Below the pieces are notes generated by a model. That model saw only the letters and a list, made by a program, of their open reading frames with translations, was not told where the DNA came from and did no database searches. Of a stretch of DNA of 27,121 nt, positions 14,386 through 22,653 are shown piece by piece. The DNA comes from Virgibacillus_R byunsanensis. Lineage in GTDB: Bacteria; Bacillota; Bacilli; Bacillales; Amphibacillaceae. The stretch's first letter is position 1, and every line of letters starts with the position of its first letter. The translations under genes and the position numbers were made by a program. The stretch covers positions 1 through 27,121 of the forward strand of contig NZ_JBHTKJ010000017.1 of assembly GCF_042675965.1 (NCBI RefSeq). Direction: 5' to 3'.

Positions 14386-15402
14386 TTATTTTGCTTCTTT
14401 ACCTTGTACAGATTGTGCTACTTCAATTAATTCTTCTCTTGTTAGTTCTTCGCTTGCTAGGTAGAAATTAACACCATTATTACTCCACTCAATGGAATTT
14501 CCGGCTAGTGCTCCGACTGAGTGCCCTAAATTAACAATTTCACCATCCACTTCCTTAGGAGAGGAGAGGGTTGGCACTACATCCATTCTTTCTTCGACTA
14601 ACGTAAAGTTTTTCTCACCTGTAAATGTCATAATCACCCTTTGGCCATTTTCCAGTTCTACATCTTTCTTCTCAGAAAGTTCAGACCCTGCCATATATAA
14701 AGGGAAAACAACTGTAAATGAATCTGGTTCTTCATCCCCTGATGCGGAAACATCTCTAATACTACTAGTCATATTTTTTTCCATTTCGAAGTCATCTTCT
14801 TCAAAAGTAGGGTTCGTATCAAAACTAGAGAACTTCACTTCTACTAATGGATTTTTGTCATTATCTAGTACTTTTACTTGTACTGGTGTATAAGTCTTTT
14901 TATCAAAATAAACTTCTTGATAGGGTAAATTGTTATTGCTTTGATAGTTTGTTTTCGTTTCGAAAATATAATGTGTGTCACTTACCTTAAAAGTGGCATC
15001 CTTATCTTTTAATACATCATTTACTAGTGATTGATATAAGTAAGGCTGGCTACTATTTTCTGGCCACTCCGTTTGAAATTTAAAGCTTTTATTCAAAGCA
15101 GGTGTCAGAACAAATACTCCATCCTCGTTCTTTAATATCACTTGACTACCTTTTTCATCTTGATCATTTGTTAATGCTACACGGTAGAAGTCCTTTTTCT
15201 TATGCCAAATATCGATTGTATATGTTTGGTCTTCTTGCCCGGTATTCATTTTCATTTCAGCTTTTGCTTTATAGCCACCCATTTCTTCTAGCTTTTCATT
15301 TAATTTCTCTACTACATCTTCTTGCGATTTTTCCCCGCATGCTGCTAGCAAAAGGACAAAGCAGAAAACAACCGCAAGCCAAATACCAACTATTTTTTTC
15401 AT
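14386..15402 (-). CDS. LolA-fold lipoprotein (YdcC-like)
   Basis: 338-residue secreted lipoprotein. The N-terminus has Lys-Lys, a hydrophobic stretch and the lipobox LLAAC, with lipidated Cys22. The mature part, rich in charged residues and beta strands (YTIDIWHKKKDFYRVAL, EVYFDKKTYTPVQVKV), fits the outer-membrane-lipoprotein-carrier-like family of B. subtilis YdcC. It should be anchored on the outer face of the membrane; its function is not established, although family members appear in sporulation and germination contexts. I chose the ATG at 15402 because the GAGGGAG site is eight bases upstream of it but too near the ATG at 15408. It may be co-transcribed with nnr. Confidence 0.85.
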   Translation of the reverse strand: MKKIVGIWLAVVFCFVLLLAACGEKSQEDVVEKLNEKLEEMGGYKAKAEMKMNTGQEDQTYTIDIWHKKKDFYRVALTNDQDEKGSQVILKNEDGVFVLTPALNKSFKFQTEWPENSSQPYLYQSLVNDVLKDKDATFKVSDTHYIFETKTNYQSNNNLPYQEVYFDKKTYTPVQVKVLDNDKNPLVEVKFSSFDTNPTFEEDDFEMEKNMTSSIRDVSASGDEEPDSFTVVFPLYMAGSELSEKKDVELENGQRVIMTFTGEKNFTLVEERMDVVPTLSSPKEVDGEIVNLGHSVGALAGNSIEWSNNGVNFYLASEELTREELIEVAQSVQGKEAK

Positions 15403-15520
15403 GAACATATCTCCCTCGTCTCAGGTTCTAAATCAAAGGCCTTAGCACCAGTTGTACTCGGATTAGGGCTCTTTATATTTTCTAGACTCGGACTTAAGGA
15501 AACGTTATTGTCATAAGCGC

Positions 15521-17032
15521 TTAAGAAAGTGTACGATAGACTTTCGAAATACCTTCTATTACATCAGAAGCCATTAAATCTTGATCGGAATGGGTTTCTT
15601 CTACAAGTAAGTCTGCTGCCTTACCATGAATAAAGCACGCGTTACATAATGCTTGGAAAACACTTCGCTGTTGCATGACGAGTGCTAAAAGGATCCCAGC
15701 GAGTACATCCCCACTTCCCCCTTTAGCAAGACCAGCATTGCCACTTTTGTTCACCACTTGTATTCCTTCTGGTGTAGTGATAATCGTATGCTTACCCTTC
15801 AACACTACATAGACGTTATACGTTTGAGCAATTTTCATCGACCAGTAAAAAGGCGTTATAAGTAATTCTTTTACTGAAATATCTAACAGCATAGCCATTT
15901 CTCCAGGATGCGGTGTTACTATAGTAGGGGATTTTCTTACTTTTAGTTTTGCAAGATCCGTTTTTACATGGAATAGTCCGTCTGCATCAATGATCAGTGG
16001 ACAATCAGTTTGTTCAACAACATGCGCCACTAATGCTGCTGCATTACCAGAACGCCCCATACCCATACCTATTGTAATTGCATCAAACTCCTCAAATGGA
16101 ATAGATGGATGATTATTTTGTTCATGTATTGGAAAATACGTAGCTTCTATACATTGGGAAGCAATTCTATTAATCACTTTTTCAGAAGTGCCAATTGTAA
16201 TCAATCCAGCACCAGCCCTTAACGCGGCCTTAGCAGTCATGACAATAGACCCTGGCATAGTAGCACTTCCGCCTATTGTTAGACCCTTTCCATGATCTCC
16301 TTTATGCGAATAAGGATCCCTTCTTGGCATGCAGTCTTTAAATTGTTCATATCCCCACACATTACGTTTTGCATAACGTTGAAAAGCTATCAATGGAAGA
16401 CCTATTGAAACAGTATCCCATACCCCATAATATAATGCAGTATGTTGAAGGAAAGCACTGACTTTTGGTGCTTCAATTACAATTGTAAAGTCAGCTTGTA
16501 CTGATGTGAATTCCTCCATTCCCTCATCGGCAGGAAGGCCGGACGGAATATCAACCGATATTACACGATTGGCAACTTCATTGATTACTTCCACAGCTGT
16601 AATAAGCCCTTCACGAAGATCCCCTTTAACACCTAGCCCTAAGATTGCATCAATGACCACATCGGAGTTTACCGTCACGTCGTGAACTTCTGATTCCTGT
16701 TGGGCGATAAGAATGGAACCACCATAATTAACGAACACATTTTTATGATACAAAGCATCCCCTGTGATTTTCTCATCTGGAACAACTTGGACAATTGTAA
16801 CGTCGTAGCGTTTATTCATTAATGTTCGAGCAATTACAAATCCATCTCCTCCATTATTGCCCGGCCCAACAAATATACAGATACGATCCGATTTTTCTAT
16901 TAACCTTTCTACCTTCTCGCTTACTGCCCTCCCCGCATTTTCCATTAATAGCTTTCCATCCATTCCAATCTTTTTCATGGTATAATTATCAATATCGTAC
17001 ATTTCTTTTGCGGTGACAATATACACTTTCAT
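15521..17032 (-). CDS. nnr: Bifunctional NAD(P)H-hydrate epimerase / ADP-dependent dehydratase
   Basis: 503 residues that repair the hydrated cofactors NADHX and NADPHX. The N-terminal YjeF_N epimerase domain (about 1-215) has GPGNNGGDG (56-64) and SVDIPSGLPAD. The C-terminal ribokinase-like dehydratase (about 235-500) has HKGDHGKGLTIGGS (243-256), TPHPGEMAMLL (373-383), VVLKGKHTII and NAGLAKGGSGDVLAG (432-446). It lies 64 bp after acpS, on the same strand. B. subtilis has the dehydratase (YxkO) elsewhere and no gene here. The ATG is only two bases from AGGAGG; GTG at 17026 is better spaced and could be the true start. Confidence 0.95.
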   Translation of the reverse strand: MKVYIVTAKEMYDIDNYTMKKIGMDGKLLMENAGRAVSEKVERLIEKSDRICIFVGPGNNGGDGFVIARTLMNKRYDVTIVQVVPDEKITGDALYHKNVFVNYGGSILIAQQESEVHDVTVNSDVVIDAILGLGVKGDLREGLITAVEVINEVANRVISVDIPSGLPADEGMEEFTSVQADFTIVIEAPKVSAFLQHTALYYGVWDTVSIGLPLIAFQRYAKRNVWGYEQFKDCMPRRDPYSHKGDHGKGLTIGGSATMPGSIVMTAKAALRAGAGLITIGTSEKVINRIASQCIEATYFPIHEQNNHPSIPFEEFDAITIGMGMGRSGNAAALVAHVVEQTDCPLIIDADGLFHVKTDLAKLKVRKSPTIVTPHPGEMAMLLDISVKELLITPFYWSMKIAQTYNVYVVLKGKHTIITTPEGIQVVNKSGNAGLAKGGSGDVLAGILLALVMQQRSVFQALCNACFIHGKAADLLVEETHSDQDLMASDVIEGISKVYRTLS

Positions 17033-17096
17033 TCCCTCCTACCCGCACTAAAATATATGAGACAACCTCCAAGATTATGCAAAACACCTAGTTAGT

Positions 17097-17456
17097 TTAT
17101 TTTTCTTCTATTACAACTTGTGCGACAGCATAATCCTTACTATGCGTAATAGATACAAAAATAGAAGCCGCTTCATAACCTGAAACCTTTATAGTTGGAG
17201 CACCCAATTTAGTTGTTAATACTTCAATATGCTGGAAGCTTAACGCTCCGATTCCGGTGCCTACTGCTTTTGCAAATGCTTCTTTTGCCGCAAATCTTCC
17301 AGCTAAGAACTCTACTTTCCGCTGGTCATTTTTCAAGTTATGAAAGATTCCCTGTTCGTTTTGTGTAAGTATTCGATCCGTAAATCGGTTATTTTTTTCA
17401 ATTGAACGTTGAATACGGTTTAATTCGATAATATCTATTCCAATACCTTTAATCAT
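17097..17456 (-). CDS. acpS: Holo-[acyl-carrier-protein] synthase
   Basis: 119-residue AcpS-type phosphopantetheinyl transferase that loads the coenzyme A-derived arm on apo-ACP. The Mg-binding residues are Asp8 (GIGIDIIEL) and Glu59 (GRFAAKEAFAKA); the SITHSKDYAVAQV block closes the fold. Length is normal for the homotrimeric class. ATG follows GGAAGGAG by a usual distance. It is the first gene of the acpS-nnr-ydcC unit and is transcribed away from the rhomboid gene. The shared upstream region has CCATTAT/ATAATGG inverted repeats but no clear promoter. Confidence 0.96.
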   Translation of the reverse strand: MIKGIGIDIIELNRIQRSIEKNNRFTDRILTQNEQGIFHNLKNDQRKVEFLAGRFAAKEAFAKAVGTGIGALSFQHIEVLTTKLGAPTIKVSGYEAASIFVSITHSKDYAVAQVVIEEK

Positions 17457-17605
17457 AAATTCAGAGCTCCTTCCTACTATATTTTAGTAATGTATATCCT
17501 TGCCATTATGACCCGTATTTTAGTACTCTAATAATGGTCATACTATCAACTACTGAATACTATAATAATACCCGAGTTAAAATAATCTAAAAAAGGGGGG
17601 TTACT

Positions 17606-18367
17606 ATGTTTATACGAACCGAAAGAAGTATTAAGGAATTTATGCAGTATTACCCCGTCGTTGCTGTATTAGTCATCATACATTTATCCTTGTGGGTAAT
17701 TATAGATTTCTTACAACTACCTATTGGCACGCAACTTTTTCAGTGGGGAGCAGGTAGCAATTATTATATTGACCAAGGACAGTATTGGCGGTTCCTGACC
17801 CCAATTATTTTGCACGGGGGATTAATGCACGCCTTGTTTAATTCTTTTGCCCTTGTCTTATTTGGCCCAGCATTAGAACAGATGCTTGGAAGATTCAAAT
17901 TTTTGTTTATATATATAGCAGCAGGATTTGTGGGAAATTTGGCTACATTTTTCTTAGGATCGCACTCCTTCTATTTCGTTCATGTTGGTGCTTCAGGAGC
18001 AATCTTCGGCCTTTTTGGAATTTATGTCTTTATGGCGATATTTCGAAAGCATTTAATTGATCAAGCAAATTCGCAAATTGTGTTCACCATATTTATAGTT
18101 GGATTAATCATGACGTTCATCCGTCCAGGCATTAATATCTATGCACATATATTTGGTTTTATTGGCGGATTTGTAATTGCACCATTAGTATTAATCAATG
18201 TTAGGCCTTTTTCCATTTGGAGAAATAGTAGAGTACGCGATGATGATTCGATTCAATTCAATCCTAATCGATGGAAAAAGAGACGCATTCCTCAAAAAAT
18301 TAAAATGAATATTTTTTGGATCATACTAGCCATTCTAGTTTTATTCGGACTAATCAGTCGACTATGA
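17606..18367 (+). CDS. Rhomboid-family intramembrane serine protease (YdcA-like)
   Basis: 253-residue membrane protein with about six to seven hydrophobic segments. The catalytic serine is Ser130 in HVGASGAIFG and the catalytic histidine is His181 in YAHIFGFIGG; HGGLMHALFNS carries the conserved His75 and Asn79. It cleaves substrates within the membrane, but the substrate is unknown. The charged loop after residue 200 (RKRR-rich) and a final membrane helix make it longer than B. subtilis YdcA (199). The start has a GGGGGG site. A TATAAT lies at 17561 without a good -35. The gene is divergent from acpS. Confidence 0.93.
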   Translation: MFIRTERSIKEFMQYYPVVAVLVIIHLSLWVIIDFLQLPIGTQLFQWGAGSNYYIDQGQYWRFLTPIILHGGLMHALFNSFALVLFGPALEQMLGRFKFLFIYIAAGFVGNLATFFLGSHSFYFVHVGASGAIFGLFGIYVFMAIFRKHLIDQANSQIVFTIFIVGLIMTFIRPGINIYAHIFGFIGGFVIAPLVLINVRPFSIWRNSRVRDDDSIQFNPNRWKKRRIPQKIKMNIFWIILAILVLFGLISRL

Positions 18368-18375
18368 ATGTAGTA

Positions 18376-18402
18376 AAAACCTGGTATTTTACCAGGTTTT
18401 TT
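18376..18402 (+). terminator. Rho-independent terminator of the rhomboid gene
   Basis: AAAACCTGGTA/TACCAGGTTTT is a perfect 11-bp stem with a 3-nt loop and further T residues, starting 9 bp after the stop. Confidence 0.92.
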
Positions 18403-18426
18403 ATAGCTTAGGAATTATAAAATTAG

Positions 18427-18673
18427 GAGCCTGTGAATAATTTATTAACTGCTTAAGCCACGTCCAGCTCCGACACACAGGATAAGGAATGCTACGACAG
18501 CGAAACATCGCACGCAGAAAAAAGTGAACTTCTTTTTCGAGGACGTGCTAGTACAGGCGTTGCCGCAGGACAAAGAAAGCTTCAATGAGAAACATCGCAC
18601 ACAGAAAAAGCGCATTTTCTTTTTCAAGGACGTGGTGAACTTAGCCTGTAAGGGCGCTTCTAGCTTTTGTTCG
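18427..18673 (-). repeat. Intergenic hairpin repeat family A, copy 4 (enlarged, inverted)
   Basis: On the minus strand it begins GAACAAAAGCTAGAAGCGCC, ends GGACGTGGCTTAAGCAGTTAA then a CAGGCTCC motif, and so has the ends of copy 2. It is about 100 bp longer because the middle contains two related units of about 85 bp. Each starts CACGTCCT(T/C)GAAAAAGAA, forms a GAAAAAG/CTTTTTC-like hairpin, and continues TG(T/C)GTGCGATGTTTC. Confidence 0.75.
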
Positions 18674-18674
18674 T

Positions 18675-20102
18675 TTAAGAACGATACGAATACCAATCCG
18701 ACAGGTAGTCTACATCCTTTTCTTCTAATTCCCTTAGCTTATAATGCTTACCGACTCCAAACTTTCCAATTATAGAAATCTGCATGGAAGCAAGCTTCTG
18801 ACTCCGGTGCACCATATGTTGGCTTTTCTCAAATGCCTGAATACGTTTATGATACATGATCATCGTTATTTTATTTAGTACCCGGTATCTAATCATTAAA
18901 CGATCACCATCTAACTGATACCCTCCAGCGTTATGTCTGAGGAATCCTAAATACAGGCTACCTGCAACTAAAACAATAGGTACCCAACTAAACTGCGGCA
19001 GAAAATATACGATGCCCCCAGCAATAATCAGCATCGGCAAGACAGAACGTAGTAAATAAAATTTTCTCGCACGCTTCGGTAGAGGTGTTATATCTTTCGC
19101 TCCGGCAGCATGAGTTGGTAAGAACTTTTCTAGAAAATCTACTACCTCATCTTTTTTCATGATTGGAAATAGGACTGTTGAAAAGTCTTCCCCTTTGTCC
19201 ATAGATCCCCCAGCAACTTCAGCAAATACGGTTACATAACCCAACGGCTGTCTTATAATACTTTCTTGAATACCAACAGCTTGTACCCGTTTTAATGGAA
19301 TCGTTAACTGTTTTTTCTCCAATAATCCACGAGTGATAAAAAGTTCGTCATAATTTTTAGTTATAGTAAAGTTGCCATACTTTATAACAGTACCCGCAAT
19401 GCCTAGTACCCATCCAAGTATTAGAAATATAATAATTAATCCAATTAGGAATAAAATGCTCAACCCAACGACCCATTCAATAGTATTATCGTAAAACCTC
19501 TCCGGAATAAATTGTTCTACTTCTGAAAATACAAATGCTAATAATGCAAAAATAACACCTATCCCACCAGAAGTTGAACCAGCAATAAACAAACACTTGA
19601 ACGTTATTTTAGCTGATGGATGATCTGTCTTTGGTGCTTCTTCTATACTGTTTACAGTTGGAATCTTTGCAGCCTTTAGTTCCGTGCGTAACCTTTCCCC
19701 TTCGGCTGTTTTAACAGCCTTTAATGACGCCTCTGCACCTGTGCCTGTTCCAGCTGTTTCAATTTGCACTTTCGTTAACTTAAATATCCTATGTATTATT
19801 CCTGCTGTTAAGTCGATCGATTGTATGCGATTTTTTGAGATAAATCGCTTTTTGCGAATAAATATACCATACTCTATCCGAAGTTCTTCATCTTCAATTC
19901 GATAGGTATACCTGTACCACGATAGCGCACTATAAACGAGTAACATCAGAAGTAAAATGGATGCTACTAAAATAAAATAAAAAAAAGAGTCACCTTTAAA
20001 TGTAATAAAACCAAGAACAAGTGCGAAAATGGATTCCCTTAATACTTTTATAAAATTAAAGAAAATCGCAGCCGGGTGTAACCGTGTACCTTTAGACATC
20101 AT
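18675..20102 (-). CDS. ydbT: Membrane protein with bacterial PH domains (YdbT-like)
   Basis: 475 residues with three bPH2 (DUF304-type) domains, near 60-140, 240-320 and 375-450. They are separated by pairs of membrane helices (for example 20-60, 165-240 and 350-385). RFISKNRIQSIDLTAGIIHR and LTIPLKRVQAVGIQESIIRQPLGY are typical bPH2 blocks. In B. subtilis ydbS-ydbT is a sigma-W-dependent operon that contributes to resistance against membrane-active antimicrobials; function here is inferred from that. It overlaps the end of ydbS by 11 bases, so the two are translationally coupled. Confidence 0.9.
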   Translation of the reverse strand: MMSKGTRLHPAAIFFNFIKVLRESIFALVLGFITFKGDSFFYFILVASILLLMLLVYSALSWYRYTYRIEDEELRIEYGIFIRKKRFISKNRIQSIDLTAGIIHRIFKLTKVQIETAGTGTGAEASLKAVKTAEGERLRTELKAAKIPTVNSIEEAPKTDHPSAKITFKCLFIAGSTSGGIGVIFALLAFVFSEVEQFIPERFYDNTIEWVVGLSILFLIGLIIIFLILGWVLGIAGTVIKYGNFTITKNYDELFITRGLLEKKQLTIPLKRVQAVGIQESIIRQPLGYVTVFAEVAGGSMDKGEDFSTVLFPIMKKDEVVDFLEKFLPTHAAGAKDITPLPKRARKFYLLRSVLPMLIIAGGIVYFLPQFSWVPIVLVAGSLYLGFLRHNAGGYQLDGDRLMIRYRVLNKITMIMYHKRIQAFEKSQHMVHRSQKLASMQISIIGKFGVGKHYKLRELEEKDVDYLSDWYSYRS

Positions 20103-20571
20103 CTTCGTCCACCCTTGCCAATGCAGAAATTCGATCCCTTAATTCCGATGCATCTTCTTCTAGTAACGCTGGAATTTCATGTGTAGTTGCAGCGGTTGAA
20201 ATCGTCACACTCGCTAATTGAAACTTTTTTAATATAGGTCCTTGTTTCGTGTCTACATGCTGTACACGTATCATCGGAACCAATGTACGGGAAACAATCA
20301 AAATACCATGCTGTATGTAAATCTCCTGTTCAAAAACTTCATATCGCCATCTTTTCCAGCGAAGTTTTGGAAATAAAAAAACGAATAAATATGTACAAAG
20401 CACACTTATTAAAATGGAAATGAATACATACCATAATGGCCAATCAAAAATAATAGAAACAACTATATGCGCTATGGTTAGAATCCAAAGAACTCCCACG
20501 TATATCGCTGCAGTTATTTTCCATGCTTTTATTGCATCAAGAGCAATTGTATTTACTGGTGGTTGCCTCAT
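20092..20571 (-). CDS. ydbS: Membrane protein with a bacterial PH domain (YdbS-like)
   Basis: 159 residues, the same length as B. subtilis YdbS. Two membrane helices (about 18-62) precede one bPH2 domain (about 70-150) with VSRTLVPMIRVQHVDTKQGPILKKF. It is probably a partner of YdbT in the membrane. ATG follows GGAGG. I looked for a sigma-W promoter (TGAAAC-N16-CGTA) upstream and did not see one; the region upstream is taken up by repeat A copy 5. Confidence 0.9.
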   Translation of the reverse strand: MRQPPVNTIALDAIKAWKITAAIYVGVLWILTIAHIVVSIIFDWPLWYVFISILISVLCTYLFVFLFPKLRWKRWRYEVFEQEIYIQHGILIVSRTLVPMIRVQHVDTKQGPILKKFQLASVTISTAATTHEIPALLEEDASELRDRISALARVDEDDV

Positions 20572-20628
20572 ATTATACCTCCATTCATATACATACTAAC
20601 ATGTATTAGCCAAAACTTATTAAAGCAA

Positions 20629-20772
20629 GAACAAAAGCGCAAGTACCTTGAATGACACGACAAGCACAAGCTGTTCGCGTAGTGTGGCTGTCCTTTCCAC
20701 ACGGATTCGAACTGCTTATGTCTCGAGTGCCTGGACGCGGCTTACAAAGTCAATAAATTATCTTCAGGCTCC
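20629..20772 (+). repeat. Intergenic hairpin repeat family A, copy 5
   Basis: Starts GAACAAAAGCGCAAG, has the middle TGACACGACAAGCACAAGC to GCTTATGTCTCGAG (arms like copies 1 and 3) with a GTGTGG...CCACAC stem, and ends TGGACGCGGCTTA, AGTCAATAAATTATCT and CAGGCTCC like copy 2. It joins the left part of one subtype to the right end of the other. Confidence 0.75.
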
Positions 20773-20798
20773 TGATTTTATAATTTCGCTAGACTATG

Positions 20799-20827
20799 AA
20801 AAAAGCTCCGAAGTGGGAGCTTTTTTT
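20799..20827 (-). terminator. Rho-independent terminator of cshA (bidirectional shape)
   Basis: AAAAAAGCTCC/GGAGCTTTTTT, an 11-bp stem with a 6-nt loop, lies 18 bp after the cshA stop codon. A and T runs flank it on both sides. Confidence 0.9.
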
Positions 20828-20844
20828 CTAGAGCATTATTTAAT

Positions 20845-22314
20845 TTAATCGCGGTTTCTCCGTTTTTGAAAGTTTCCTTTACGGTTACGTCCACCGCCTC
20901 CACCTTGGTTGCGCCCACCTTGACTACGTTTACCGTAGTGCCGTTTATTATTCGAACGGCGATTATTATCCTTCGAGTGATGTGCCTTTTTCACACTAAT
21001 TGGCGCAACAGAAGAGATTTGAACGGGAGTTTCTCTTCGTTCTTTTGTCAGCATTTTTAATGCTGCAGCAATAACTGTTATTGAATCATGATCCTGCAAT
21101 AATTCATTTGCAGTCTGATGATATTCTTTTAATTCCTTTTGTTCAATTGTTTGTAAAATATTACTAACTGCTATTTGCTGTTGCCCGCGTTTTGCTTCTT
21201 GATTTGTTGGAGGCATTAAACGCTTCATCTTACTTTTTGTTGTTTTTTCAATTAACTTAAGATGGGCGATTTCACGCGGTGTAATAAATGATATTGCCTC
21301 ACCAGTACGTCCAGCTCTACCTGTACGCCCAATACGATGGACATAGCTCTCAGGATCTTGTGGTATATCAAAGTTATACACGTGTGTAACACCTGAAATA
21401 TCAAGACCACGAGCCGCTACATCAGTAGCTACCAATACATCTACACGACCGTTCTTAAATTTGTTTAAAACAGACATACGCTTACCTTGAGTTAAATCAC
21501 CGTGTATTCCTTCAGCACGGAATCCTCTTGCTTGTAACCCTTCAGCAACTTCATCTACACGTTTCTTCGTTCTACTAAATATGATCGCTAAATCTGGTCC
21601 ATGAATATCCAAATGATTATTTAATGTATCAAATTTATATTTTTCAGGAACCTCAACGAAATATTGATCAATGTTTTCCACTGTCATTTCTTTTGACTTC
21701 ACTTTGATTTCTTTCGGGCTTCTCATTAAGGTATTGGCAATGTTACGAATTTCCTTAGGCATGGTAGCTGAGAATAGCAACGTTTGTCGCTCTTCTGGAA
21801 TTCCCTTTAGAATGTCACGAATATCGTCTATGAAACCCATGTTCAGCATTTCATCAGCTTCGTCTAATACAGCAGTCTGAACCATATTAATGCGAATTGT
21901 TTTTCTTCGCATATGATCAAGTAACCTACCTGGAGTTGCAACTACTATTTGTGGTCCGTCTTTCAATGCACGAATTTGTCTTTCCATGTGTTGACCACCA
22001 TATACTGGCAATACACGTACACCTTTGAATTTTCCTAATCGATTAAGTTCTTCTGCAACCTGAATTGCTAGTTCTCTTGTTGGAGCAACTACTAATCCTT
22101 GGATTTTCTTAACGTTTTGGTCGATTTTTTCGAGCATTGGGATCCCAAATGCTGCAGTTTTTCCTGTTCCTGTCTGTGCTTGTCCTATTACATCATTCCC
22201 TTGTTTTGCTAACGGAATGGTTTCAGCTTGGATGGGAGTTGCTTCTTCAAAACCCATTTTCTCCAATGCCTTCATAATAGGGGTTGATATTCCTAATTCA
22301 TTAAAAGTTGTCAC
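20845..22314 (-). CDS. cshA: DEAD-box RNA helicase CshA
   Basis: 489-residue ATP-dependent RNA helicase of the CshA family, linked in B. subtilis to RNA turnover, ribosome assembly and cold growth. Motifs: Q (FEEATPIQ, 22-29), I (AQTGTGKT, 46-53), Ia (PTRELA), II (DEAD, 151-154), III (SAT), V (VATDVAARGLDI) and VI (HRIGRTGRAG). The C-terminus (about 440-489) is a basic, glycine- and arginine-rich RNA-binding tail. The start is GTG with GGAG about 12 bases upstream, a weak arrangement. The transcript probably has a long leader of about 220 bases. Confidence 0.96.
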   Translation of the reverse strand: MTTFNELGISTPIMKALEKMGFEEATPIQAETIPLAKQGNDVIGQAQTGTGKTAAFGIPMLEKIDQNVKKIQGLVVAPTRELAIQVAEELNRLGKFKGVRVLPVYGGQHMERQIRALKDGPQIVVATPGRLLDHMRRKTIRINMVQTAVLDEADEMLNMGFIDDIRDILKGIPEERQTLLFSATMPKEIRNIANTLMRSPKEIKVKSKEMTVENIDQYFVEVPEKYKFDTLNNHLDIHGPDLAIIFSRTKKRVDEVAEGLQARGFRAEGIHGDLTQGKRMSVLNKFKNGRVDVLVATDVAARGLDISGVTHVYNFDIPQDPESYVHRIGRTGRAGRTGEAISFITPREIAHLKLIEKTTKSKMKRLMPPTNQEAKRGQQQIAVSNILQTIEQKELKEYHQTANELLQDHDSITVIAAALKMLTKERRETPVQISSVAPISVKKAHHSKDNNRRSNNKRHYGKRSQGGRNQGGGGGRNRKGNFQKRRNRD

Positions 22315-22373
22315 CTTGTTACTCTACTCCTTTTTTCTTGAAAATTTATCCGTTTCCTATATGCACTGAGCTT

Positions 22374-22430
22374 ATTAGAGAAACTTGGCTTATCTCCAAA
22401 TAGGAGGAAAGCCTTTGTTCTTCTTTCTAC
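22374..22430 (+). repeat. Intergenic repeat family B, copy 3 (short)
   Basis: GAAACTTGGCTTATCTCC and GGAGGAAAGCC form a stem with a symmetric internal loop, matching the first hairpin of the copies at 1615 and 14028. The later part is not conserved. It falls within the predicted 5' leader of cshA. Confidence 0.45.
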
Positions 22431-22539
22431 TTTAAACCTAATATTTTCCATTTTTGGTATAAAGTGCAAAAAAAGGCATCACCCATATTTGGAAAGAGGC
22501 CTCTTACTTGAATCTCATGCTTTCAATAACAGTTAGTTT

Positions 22540-22548
22540 ATCATAACA
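22540..22548 (-). promoter_or_regulatory. Extended -10 promoter of cshA
   Basis: TGTTATGAT on the minus strand is a TGN-extended -10. No good -35 is seen. It predicts a 5' leader of about 220 bases before the GTG start. Confidence 0.5.
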
Positions 22549-22600
22549 CATTCCCCATATCGATATCTACTAGTTACTATATGAATTTTTACTAATAGCA

Positions 22601-22609
22601 TGGTAAAAT
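22601..22609 (+). promoter_or_regulatory. Extended -10 promoter of the EamA transporter gene
   Basis: TGGTAAAAT is a TGN-extended -10 located about 45 bp before the chosen ATG; the -35 region (ATGAAT) is weak. Confidence 0.4.
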
Positions 22610-22653
22610 ATATTAGATACAGAATAACTTACATGACTTCAAGGAGGGTTTTC

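Larger units (their letters stand above)
18368..18674. other. Convergent intergenic region rhomboid/ydbT
   Basis: About 307 bp. It contains the rhomboid terminator and then repeat A copy 4 almost up to the ydbT stop codon. An open frame crossing the repeat on the minus strand is judged not to be a gene. Confidence 0.7.
22315..22653. other. Divergent intergenic region cshA / EamA transporter
   Basis: About 340 bp without a gene. It holds the predicted cshA leader with repeat B copy 3 and a perfect 12-bp palindrome (AAGAGGCCTCTT, about 22495-22506), then the cshA promoter, then the transporter promoter. Confidence 0.6.

Noticed and set aside
17477..17605. CCATTAT/ATAATGG and TGACC/GGTCA inverted repeats between acpS and the rhomboid gene as an operator
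   Set aside because: The pairs are short, partly crossing, and sit in AT-rich DNA; I know no regulator with this site, so chance is likely.
18445..18696. 83-codon open frame on the minus strand, cysteine-rich with a hydrophobic end
   Set aside because: It lies across hairpin repeat A copy 4, its repeated FFCVRCF segments come from the duplicated repeat units, and it has no ribosome site or family resemblance.
20572..20660. Sigma-W promoter expected upstream of ydbS by analogy with B. subtilis
   Set aside because: No TGAAAC-N16-CGTA-like sequence was seen on the minus strand in this interval.
4012..20772. Recurring hairpin sequences as CRISPR-like repeats
   Set aside because: The copies are kilobases apart, 145-250 bp long, not in arrays with spacers, and no cas genes are present.
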